This document shows, piece after piece, positions 21,452 to 31,955 of a stretch of DNA of 64,000 nt. The stretch lies in the NCBI GenBank assembly GCA_023374025.1, contig SIJG01000063.1:380216-444215 (forward strand), given 5' to 3'. How positions within the stretch are numbered: the first letter of the stretch is position 1; every line of letters begins with the position of its first letter. The stretch comes from Heterodera schachtii. Its lineage: Eukaryota; Nematoda; Chromadorea; Rhabditida; Heteroderidae. Under the pieces are notes generated by a model. The model ran no database searches. It had not been told where the DNA came from and was given only the letters and a program-made list of their open reading frames with translations. The translations under genes were made by a program, and so were the position numbers.

Positions 21452-22850
21452 GTAAATTATAGGCTTAAACGCTACAAAGTGCTACTGATTTAAATCAGCC
21501 TTACATTTCTGTCATCAGTGTGGATGCTTTTAAAATTAAATTTTGTCCAGAAATGTTGTCTTAGAATTTTCATAAAAAAATAAGCACTGATTAATTAGCC
21601 ATAATTTATACGAGGGTTGCTTGTAGAATTTAATTTTTAAAATTTTCTTGATAAAAAATTTCGATTTTTAGCCTCATAAGAACAGGGACGGAAGCATCAA
21701 GAGACGGACCAATTGGCCGTTTTAGCGTGGGCCGAGTTTTTGAACTATAACTTTTTTCATAGCCCAACAATCTTGGTAACATTCAATAGCCCTAAATGTC
21801 CTGTCCTCTATTAGCGTGTAAAATTGTAAAAAATTTCGTTAAGGTTCTAAAAAGTTATAGCCAGAAGAATTCAAAAAACTGTTTGTTCGAACATTTTTGG
21901 CCATAACTTTGTTGAAGAGACGGAACTAGTCCGTTTCTCCTAATCGTAGTGCGACTTTTGCGGACCGACTTTTGCGGACCGACTTTTGTGGACAACGTTT
22001 TAGGTTTTAACTGTCTAAAAAATTAATATTTTTTCTTAAATTGGGTCATCATTCAATTTGAATTTTTATGTGTGTAAGGCAAATGAAAATATGAAAAAAT
22101 TTACAACAATTTTTCTAAAGATTTCGTTTTTCAATTCCACTTGGTGCTAATAATTTTGGTCACTTCATATCACCCATAAGCAGTGATCTGATCAACTAAG
22201 GCTAGTAGGTGAAACACGAAAAATTTTTCTGGGTATATAATTTATGATAGGATTTATATATAAAGCAATTTTTTTTTATCAATTTGCACCATTAAAATAT
22301 AGGTAATAAAATTTCGATCTAGTTGTGGGTAATTTTTTCGATTAAAGAAAAAAAGTAAGCCTAGATTGACTTTTCACAGATGAGGCAGATCGCCTATATA
22401 GTAAGCACGAATTAATTATCATCGTCCGTCATTAATTTCAATTTTAGGAGTTACGAAAATTTATGAAAAATGCATTGATAACTTTTTTTTCTTTTTTTTT
22501 TTGACAATTCAGTAGCAAATGTTACCAAGCTGCTTGGAAAGCATAGTTTGAAATTTTAAACCTATGAATTTTAGTTTTAAATTTCGTCTCAACACATACA
22601 TACAAATTTGATGCATAAATCATATTTTTTTTTGTCAATAATGTTCTTTTTTGAAAAAAAATAGTGGACATCAATAAAAATCTCCGCATGTCGGCACATT
22701 TTTTCAAAAAAAAAAATTACAAAAATATTTATGAATTCTTTAATTTTTTTATGCAATTAATGTCATATAAAATTTTTTAGAGTTCATTTGTTCGCTTCAT
22801 ATACATATTGATGACAATTCGTAAAATAGAAAAAATTGGCATCTAATTAT
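21452..22850. other. No gene seen
   Basis: A stretch at 21675-22010 contains GAGACGGACCAATTGGCCG, a partial repeat AGAGACGGAACTAGTCCG and tandem GCGGACCGACTTTTG copies; it may be a degraded MITE. The rest is AT-rich without a coding frame. Confidence 0.45.
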
Positions 22851-22854
22851 CGGT

Positions 22855-23110
22855 GAAAACCGTGTAATTCCATTAATTAATTGGCAGGTGAATTGTTGAA
22901 GTTACCTGAATTGTTTTCATTGCCATCATTTGGCTTTAAATTTAATTAACAGTTTTCAAATTATAAATTGTATGATGAAATGAAAGGCCAGACAAAAAAA
23001 AATGATAAATATTTGTACATTCTGAAAAAAAATTCAAAGTAAATCGGCAAATGAACTTTCTTTCTTCAATTCCAATATTTAATAAATGGCAACTTATTAC
23101 ATAATTAAAT
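22855..23110 (+). repeat. Non-coding block shared with 60725-60910
   Basis: AATTAATTGGCAGGTGAATT, a TGCCATCATTTGGC segment and a following TTCAATTC-TTTAATAAATG segment recur at 60725-60910. It lies about 250 bp upstream of GPCR-4, so it is either a receptor-upstream block or a dispersed repeat. Confidence 0.5.
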
Positions 23111-23360
23111 AAAAAGCTATTAATTGTTGGGCAATTTATGTATAAAATTCTATTAATTCTTGGACAATTAATGTATAAATATAAAACTTTTACTTTCTTC
23201 TTTTGTAAAATATATATTTAAAAATAATAATTTGCTCAACTGAGCAAAAAGATTTTTCAAAATAAAACAAAGAAATTTAAATTAAGAAAATTTTAATTGC
23301 TTTTTTCTAACATTTAAAGATACAAATTTTAAAAATTACACATATTTTTTAACCTTAATT

Positions 23361-24654
23361 ATGGCTAACTTGGTCAATTACGACAATGATACGGTATTAA
23401 TTAGTAAAAAATTTTTTTAATACTGCCAAATTTTCAGTTTTATTTGGCCTTCAAAGATGTCCATCCCAGCTGGTCTCTGATTGGAATTGCAGGAATTTAT
23501 GGAATCATAGCATTAATTGGCATGCTACTCAATTTTTCAGTGATTTTTGTCACAATCAAAACAAAGTGATAATTATATATATATTGGTAGTTTTTAATTT
23601 TTCTTTTTTGATCATTGAATGGCACCGTTAATTACCTTTTGGCACTTTGCTCCTTTTTTGAACTTCTTCACATAACTGGCCAATTTCTGTTTGTGTACAC
23701 TGCATTTTCTGGACAAAATTTCATTGAATATCGCTTGGCGACAAAAATTTTATTCATTCCTTTGATTGGATTAGGTAATTTATAAATCTAAAATCATATA
23801 AATATTATTATATATTAAAAATATGTTTAAATGCAGGCGGAATTAATTCGGCAATGTTGTTCACGGGCATTGATCGACTGATTGTCATATTTTTTGATGA
23901 AATGTAAAAAACAGACAAAAAATTACCATTTATATTAAAATTTTTACAGGCAAAACAAACGCAAAATCCGACTGTATTTGACTACGATAACATTCATATG
24001 CTCTATCTTCTGTATAGATGTATGTTTCACTTTTTATCAGAATATGGAATTGTATGGTGATCAGATGGTCACTGGAAATTACATCGATTTTTTCATGGTT
24101 TTGTTTTTAACATTATTTTGTCATAAAATTAAAGCAATATTCCTTTAAGCATCCTAATCATCAAATACCAATTTACCTTTGCCTCACTTTAATGACTATG
24201 ATTATTTATTTGTTTGTTGGAATTATGATAAAAATTAAATCAGCAGGTGGTTTATTTAATAAAAAAAATTAATTAATTAATATTTTTAGGTTTACCATCA
24301 GTTGATCAGATTAATTATCGTATTTTTCGTGCACTTTCATGCATTATCATCGTTAACATTGGTGGATATTTTATTTCGGCACTTTATGCCATTTTGATCA
24401 GGCCCTCAATCTCTTCTCCGATCACTGCTTGGTTCGGACAAGCGATCACTGGGATTACTTTGCTGATTGGTGCGGCATCAAATGGGCCCATTTTGTACTT
24501 TACGAGGTGTTATAAAATATTTAAAAATATTTAAATAATAATTATATTTTTAATAAATTTTAGTACGGAGTATCGACAGGCATTCCAAGCGGAGTTTCAA
24601 AAGGTGTTCCAACGAAGTGTTAATCAAAATCAAGTCGCACCACAGCCAAATTAA
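23361..24654 (+). CDS. Srsx-like serpentine chemoreceptor (GPCR-4), complete, 314 aa
   Basis: Exons: 23361-23393, 23438-23565, 23611-23774, 23837-23903, 23950-24097, 24150-24246, 24290-24506, 24564-24654; all phases fit and no stop occurs. DRL at residues 121-123; exon 5 has RKIRLYL and YGDQMVTG rather than the KKRLYLAL form of most neighbours; exon 7 starts PSVDQINYR. The N-terminal exons resemble GPCR-1 and -2 while exons 5-8 resemble the GPCR-6 type, so the gene may be a recombinant or simply intermediate. The acceptor of exon 3 is CTTTTTTG|A. The C-terminus is shorter, ending PQPN. Confidence 0.82.
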
Positions 24655-24839
24655 AAAAAAAGTGTCACTGATATAAATATTTAAATTTAATTATTATTTT
24701 TTTAAAAGATTTTTTCTGTTTGTTTTTTTTCTTCCATTCTCACTTCCCCAGCTGGGGTGCCCAGAAGGTTAAGTGGAGTGTGGAAGAAAGTGCGATAATT
24801 GAATACTTCTAAAAAAAAGTATTAAAAATTGTATAATTA

Positions 24840-25300
24840 TGCTTTTCCACTATAACATTTTCTTTGTCATCCAAATCCAACATTGTTGGTATCATTAGAA
24901 AACTCTTCAAACATACTCTATTAGCCTTGCAAAAGTGAAAAGATTTACTGGCCTGTAAAAAATTTATTAAAACACAAAATTTCGACTTTTTCGCAATTTT
25001 CATGTATAACTCTTTTTTGCTAACTGTCTACTCGCGAAGCAAAGCAATAGCTTAGAAATTAGCTTCTAAATATGTTAAGCTTTCGAATGAAATGAAATTT
25101 CATTTTCGTGTGCCGTTTGTCATGAAACGAGCGCTTAATTTGTCCTGCGTAAGTGGCAAATTTTTGGCTCCAAAAACTCAAATGCCGAAAAATCAGTTTT
25201 AATCGAAATTTAAATCACACATGCATTAACGATGAGAAAATAGTAAGTCCACATTTTAGAATTAAATGACAATTACTCCAGTAACGTTGCAAAAAAAATT
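24840..25300. repeat. 3' flank duplicated with 6850-7056
   Basis: GCTTTTCCACT, TCATCCAAATCCAACA, GCCGAAAAATCAGTTTTAA and CACATGCATTAACGATGAGA recur, in the same order, at 6850-7056 (3' of GPCR-1). It marks the left edge of the segmental duplication. No gene. Confidence 0.7.
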
Positions 25301-25301
25301 C

Positions 25302-26798
25302 TCATAATTGTGTATTTTGCAGTGGAATAACTTGGTTTGAATTTGAAATTGGTTTAAATACAAATGGAAACGTCGTTTGGAATGCTTGCCGATACTCGGT
25401 ACTAAAATTGTAAATATATATATTTTAATTTTTAAAATTTTAATACCTCGTAAAATATAAAATGGGTCCGTTTGACGCTGCGCCAATAATTGCAGGAATT
25501 CCAGTGATTGCAGTGCAAAAACAAGCAGTGATCGGAGATGAAATAATGTAATTAACAGCAAATAGGAAATTGTAGAGAACCAATAACTGCCGACATTCAC
25601 ACTGATAATGCAAAAAAGTGCGCGAAAAGTGCGACGATTGAACGAATCAGCGGACGGCAAACCTATAAAAAAAAAGAGCTAATTATACAAATTGCTGACA
25701 ATTATGAATCCCTTGAAAATAGACATGATTTTCAAAACAAAAATTTGAAACGGAATAATAACAATTTTGTCACTCATTCGGCCTATTAGAGGAGAAATAT
25801 TTTCAAGTCCGGCATTGCCGAAAATTGTTTTTTAAAGAAGATTGAAATTTAAATGGCAATTAAGAAATATTAAGGTAGACCTGTGTTTTTTTTTCTTAAT
25901 ATGTTTTATGTTTTACCTGAAGCTTTGATACGTACCACAATTCTAAGACAAAGATAAATGATGAAAGTTATTGAAATAAGCAAAAAACCAATTTTACGTA
26001 AAAGTGAAACATTATTCTAAAAATATATATTATTTTAAATATAAAAAATCAATCACTTTTAAAAATCAAAATATGCTCCGGCGGTCATCTGATCACCATC
26101 ACTAATTGCATTTTGGTACGCCGTAATAGAGAAGCAGAAACCAAAGGACACAGAAATAACATTTAACAGTGCCAAATACAGTCTCTTTTTAAGTTTGTCA
26201 TGGCTTAAAATTACTATAATTAACTATAGAATATTTTTTTATACAATTCCGAAAAAGCAATTCCAATCAGTCGATCAATGCCAGTGAAAAACATCGCTGG
26301 AACAATCCCTCCTGATTAAAAAATATTTTATTTCATTTTTAATTTGCCATATTCGAAAATTACCCATTCCAATCAAAGGAATGAATAAAATTTCTGCTGC
26401 CAAGCGATATTGAATGAAATTTTGGCCAGAAAATGCGGTGCACACAAAAAGAAAGGGCCAAATTCGTGAATCAATTCAAAAAGTGAGTAAAGTGCCAAAA
26501 GATAATTGGCTGTGCCATTGAGTGACCAAAAATTTTTTTTTGAAATAAAAATATTATTAAAAACCCGAAAAATTTAAATGCAAATAATGTTACTTTGTTT
26601 TAATTGTGACAAAAATCACAGAAAAATTCAAAAAATTGCCAATTACTGCAATGATTGCATAAATTGCTGCAAATCCAATCAGAGACCAGCTGGGATGGAC
26701 ATCTTTGAAGGCCAAATAAAACTGAAAATAAATTGTAAAATTAATGTTTTTTACCATTAAATTACCCTATCATTGTCGTAGTTGTCCAATTGGGCCAT
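25302..26798 (-). pseudogene. Srsx-like receptor pseudogene (GPCR-5), duplicate of GPCR-1
   Basis: Exons: 26798-26766, 26721-26594, 26526-26364, 26311-26245, 26203-26057, 26016-25917, 25662-25447, 25401-25302. Three lesions: exon 3 is 163 nt instead of 164 (one-base deletion around GGCCCTTTC); exon 5 ends with an in-frame TAA (GAT TTT TAA); exon 7 is 216 nt instead of 217 (deletion before ISSP). The exon 3 acceptor is TTTTTG|G as in GPCR-1. Flanks on both sides match those of GPCR-1. Confidence 0.88.
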
Positions 26799-27059
26799 AA
26801 TTAAGGACTAAATGAAAGTCTAAAAATTTATCTTTAGTAAAAAATTTAAAAAATGTCCAATTGGACCATAATTAAGTAGCAACAAAAAAATTATTTTTTA
26901 TTTTAAATTTTTAACCTCGACAATTCTTTTTTAACACAAAAATTAATGCTTTTTAATAGTCCCAAAAAATTATTTTCATTTTTATAATTAATAGATATAA
27001 CCGTTCAACTATTTTAAACCTTCAAAAAAACTTTTTTTATTTTATATTAAATTCTAGCA

Positions 27060-27450
27060 TTTAATTATTAATTTTGGTTTCTTTGTGTAAAATTTATAAC
27101 TTAAAATAGAGAAATTATCATTTAATCAAATACCTTGCTAAGAAAAAGAACAATGTTGCTAACAAATAAGATAAAAGGGTTGCCAAGCATTTACTGACGG
27201 GACAAACTTGGGCAGGACAACTCACGCATTTCGTTTCGTGACAAAATGTGGCACGAAAATATTCATTATCGTTTAATGAACTAAGAATTAATCGCTTCAA
27301 TGAATGGTTGAACAATTAAAAATTTGCGCTCGACAGACTCCCGCATTTTTAATTGTGAGAAATACGTCATGAAAAGTATCGGTTTTAAATAAGATACATT
27401 TGAGGTTAGGCTAAAGGCCTTTCGAATTTTTTCCTGTTGCGTATACTTTT
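27060..27450 (-). promoter_or_regulatory. Conserved upstream block of receptor subfamily A (copy 3)
   Basis: Corresponds to 10915-11260: GGGTTGCCAAGCATTTACTG, TTTCGTGACAAAATGTGGCA and TGAATGGTTGAACAATT are kept. It lies between GPCR-5 (minus) and the secreted-protein gene (plus), so it could serve either; the copy near GPCR-2, which has no such neighbour, favours the receptor. Confidence 0.45.
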
Positions 27451-27711
27451 ATTTTTATTTCTTAAAAATCAAATAAAAATATGAAATAAAATTCATGTGT
27501 TGTTGATCAGAATGCAGATTTAATTTTCAAATAAAAAAAAAGTTAATGTAAAAATTTAAACATTAGTGATAAAAAATTAGCTATACTGATGCAAAAAAAG
27601 TAGATTCGAAAAATTAACATGTAAATATTGGAGGCGCAAATGTGGCAGTTCCTGAAAAATGAAAAAAAATGGGCCCAAAACGCCGTAATGACGGAAAGCC
27701 GTTATCCGTAT

Positions 27712-27803
27712 CAGGATTGCCGCAGGCCCAAAAAATATCGGGTCGGGATTCGGGACGAGAAAAATGTCGGGTTTCGGGATTCGGGATTAGGGCGGTAACC
27801 CTG
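27712..27803. mobile_element. hAT-type MITE, same insertion as 12054-12146
   Basis: Ends CAGGATTGCCGC and GCGGTAACCCTG with the 8-bp duplication ATCCGTAT (27704-27711, 27804-27811). Orthologous insertion in the duplicate locus. Confidence 0.85.
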
Positions 27804-28174
27804 ATCCGTATTGCGCCCAGATCTGTTACACATACGGCAGTCATGACTAGAACCAGTAACCGTCGCCAGACCGCACTGACCGAAGGCCTTAATGAATTTT
27901 TTTTAGGTTTCAAAAATATTTATTCAAACGAATGTTTTATAGAGAAATATAAAATATATTATTATGCAACTATTCTAATATTTGATAATCAATATAACCA
28001 TGAAAATAGACAAATATATTTTTGCAAAAAATTAAATCAATGCTTTTACAATTTCCTGTCATATATTATAGCATTATATATTCATATGTAATTTAACTGT
28101 TTTATTGCATCAAAAAAATATATTTAAAAAAGATAAATAATAAATTATTCTATTTTAGCCAAATCAAAAAAAAA

Positions 28175-31100
28175 ATGAATAAAATTATGCAAAAAACATT
28201 CATTTTTATTTGTTCACTTTTTCTTACGTTTATTTTTTCGCATGGAATGTACAATTCGATGGCAATGAACAACAAAATTTTGTCACCATCGCGGAGAAAA
28301 ACGGAATTTCAAAAAATTGGTAAATTATTTATTTTTTCAATAAAAAAATGATACAAATAAAATAATTTATTAGGAAATGAATCGTCAAAACAATTGAAAA
28401 TTCCAATAAGCACTAATTGTGGAACTTCAGCAAGATTAATTTCAATGAACCAACAACATTTATTTGGAAGTATGCTTTTATATTACCAATAAAAAATTGC
28501 CAAAATATAATTAATTAATAATGGTTCATTATAACAAATCAATTAATTAATTAATTTTATCGGACAAATTATGCTTTACTATTTTATGATTATGTTTAGA
28601 ACAAAATAAATTAATTCTAATCTTTATTTGAATTTTTTTGATAAAATCTGTATAAATGACTTTTCATCTTAAAATATTTAAATTTTTATTATTTCATTTT
28701 GCTAAATTTAATATATAATTAGTGCTAATTTATTAAAATTTTAGAATGTAAAATTTCGTCACAAAAAATGATCAAAGTCCATGCTACAATATTTCCTAAT
28801 CCAAGTCAATTACCGAAAAAATGTACTTTTAATTATGAAATTCAACTCAAATTAATGCTGAGTCATCAGCATCAAATTGAAGGAATGCAAGAGAAACTTT
28901 TTTCACATTGCAGCAATTGTCACAATGACAAAAAGGTCAAAAAATTTATATATATATATATATATATATATAACTGTTTTTTATATTACGAAAAAAATAA
29001 AAATTAAAAATTAATCCTTTATTAAACAAATATTTATTTATATTGAAATTTTTATTTTTTCGTTAAATTTTATTGGGCAAAATTTAATTGTAATTTTTAA
29101 AATCAATAATAAGTCACAAATTTTCATATGATTTCCGGCAAAATTTTTTTCATATGATTTACGGCAAAAATTCATATATGGATAAAAGTTACTTTTTAAT
29201 CTATCGAAATACGTTTTATTTTTTTAAATATCATAAATAAAAAAATGACTTTTTTGATTCTATAATAGGAAGAATATTCAAATTTATATTTTTGAAAAAA
29301 AAGTTTATATAAATCCACAAATTTTTGCGATAGTTTTTCTGACAATTTATTAGTATTATTTTTATTAATCATTAAATAAATTTTCTGTGTATTTTAGCCA
29401 AGAGACTTTTTTTCCAACATTGTATGCTTGATAATTTTTATACATAGTTTAGACATTATCATACAATATTTTTGCGCTAAAAGATGCATTGGATAATGAA
29501 ATAAAATTTGAAAAAATCGGTGCTGCGAGTGATGAAAAAACAAATGCCCAACACGTGTTGAGCATTGTTCATTCCTTATGGGAGTCAATCAAATATTTAG
29601 AACAATCCTCAAATGTAATTAATTAATGGGTTTTTATAATTTATATAATTAATAATCTACAAATAAACAAAGAAAACATGATAATTACTAATTAATAATA
29701 AATTCATAATTTTATATATAAATAAATAAAAACTTTTTTCTAGTATTATTTCATAGATTTATATATTTACTCGGGTTGTGATTTATTCATATTAGCTGTA
29801 TTTGCCAATATTTTGAGGGTTTCTTTCTTCTATTTTCCAACTAACCCTGATTTTATGTATTTAACTTTGAAATAATTAGACGAATTCTAAGCAGTTATTT
29901 AAAATTTTTAAAAATTAGCTTAAAAAATCTCATTATAAAATTTAAATGTCAAGCAATCTAATGGCAGAAAATTAAACAAAAAATATTTATAAACTTATTA
30001 TTTTTCATGCATATAACAAAATATATTAATATTTGATTGACAATTAAAATCCCTAAATCACTCTATTAATTAATAAAAATATTTCTATCAAAAAAATAAT
30101 TTAATAACCATACACATTTTTTTTGTTCAAGATCCCTGTTGTATATGTGAATGGAGTGCTGAGGAAATTGCAGGAAGAACAAATGCGATTTATCGGATTA
30201 ATTCTTTGGCATTTTGTGTTTCGCCAAAATCCAATTTGGGATTCGGTCAATGCAAATTTGGTGTTTTTTGCAAAACTTTCGCCAAACATTGAACCTTCAG
30301 ATGTATTAACAATTGAAGAAATGCTTAAAGAAATGGAGAAACAATTGGAAGTAGGCATTTTTAAGGTGTTTATTTCCTTTAACGGACATTTTTCACACAT
30401 TTTTAATTCCTATAAATGTGATAAAAATGCTTTAGAAGATTTTCAAGGGCCAGTGATCACGAATATGACATCCATTTCGACAAATTTTGAACCCTGGGCC
30501 CGAATACTTCAAATTTCGAATTTTTTTAAATTTTCGACTTTTTGGTCTAATTCGGGTCAAGAATTCGAAATTGCCGAAATTGACGTCATATTCAAGAACA
30601 GGGCCCCGAAAACCCCTTAAAATATTTTTAAACGTATATAATTTAACCGCATTTATAATATTTAAAGGTGTTTGCGAAAATATCCGTTAAAGGAAATAAG
30701 ATGCATTTTTAATTGAAAATATTTTATTTAATTAATGGATTTATACTAAAAAGAATATTTTATAAAAAAAATAATTAAAATTATATTTATTAAAAACAAA
30801 ATGATATAAAATAAATTGTTTTAAATCAGGAAAGAGTTGATGGGCAAAACGATCATTTTGACAAATTGCTGGACGAAAAGCAATTTTTTGAAGAATATTT
30901 GCATGATCAGCAACTGCATAATCAGCTTAAACAACAACGAAATGACGCTGCGCAAAGCATCATGGAGGAGGAAAAGCGATCGGAATTGGCACAAAAATTG
31001 CAATTGTTGCGCTCCCAATACATTTGCCTGGTGCAGCAGGGTACTGGTGATCAGGCACAACAACAGTGTGCAGTGATCAGCAACCAAATTCAATATTATA

Positions 31101-31627
31101 ATTTGATTGATCGGGCATTTATTGTGTTTGGCAAGGATGCAACGGCACTCATTTTGCTTGCACGGGTAATTATTGTTATTTTTATTTAATTAGTTTGATT
31201 AGCATGTGCATTAATTGACTTTTTTCAACAAAAATTCGCAACTTTTCATAAAAGTAGCATAATTTAAATCATGGAACATTAAAATTTCATAAAATTCAAA
31301 ATTTAATTAAATATGTGTTTGAATAATGTGCATACTTTTTGCCCTAAATTATTTTATTTTTAGGCTTTTTTAATTTTAATTAAATAATTTTAAATGATTT
31401 TATTTTCATTTTTTCAATAGATCCAATCGGAAAAGAGACAATAATTCATCTTTTTTAATTATTTAAAATATTTTAAGGCATTATTGGAAGACAAAATGGA
31501 CGGAAAACAATTGGAAAATTATTTGAACAATGACCAAAATTTGTTCAACAACATCAACATTGATGATGATGATTATTCATACATCAAAATGGCATCAAAA
31601 TTGGGCAAAATTTCAAAAGATTACTAA
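28175..31627 (+). CDS. Secreted protein of unknown function with central cysteines and a coiled coil, about 437 aa
   Basis: Seven exons: 28175-28319, 28374-28469, 28745-28935, 29453-29614, 30132-30365, 30830-31165, 31478-31627; frame continuous. Start ATG 28175 (a second Met at 28187 is possible); TATTTTAG at 28153-28160 may be a spliced-leader site. Visible: a signal peptide (MQKTFIFICSLFLTFIFSHG); a Cys-containing exon 3 ending CSNCHNDKK; an alpha-helical exon 5; a Gln/Glu-rich coiled-coil-like exon 6 (QLHNQLKQQRNDA, RSELAQKLQLL); and an acidic tail (NIDDDDYSY). No family recognised. The donor of exon 3 is the weak GTCAAA. The join of exon 4 to exon 5 (AAT|GTAATT to TTCAAG|ATC) is inferred from phase; without it exon 4 would end at a TAA two codons on. 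An intronic (TA)n run follows exon 3. Confidence 0.6.
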
Positions 31628-31955
31628 ACGAAGAAAATTTTTTATTTTATAATTAGGACAAAATATTGTTGATTAATTAATTAATTGTAATTGAATCAAA
31701 TCCCAAATTGTTGTTGTTGTTTTTTTTTTTTGTAATTATTTAAAAGCTATCATTATTATTTGTTTTTTAAATTTACAGAATATGTTTAAGCATGTCGGGG
31801 AAATCATAAAAGCAAGAAATCTTTTTTTTTGCAAACTAAAATTTATTTTTTGCTCTATGTAAAGCGTTAGTGTGGCAATTAGTACTAATTGGTTTGACTG
31901 TTGGCGCTTTCATTGAAACACGAAGCATTTCTTGGCTGTTTTCTGGTAATTGTTG

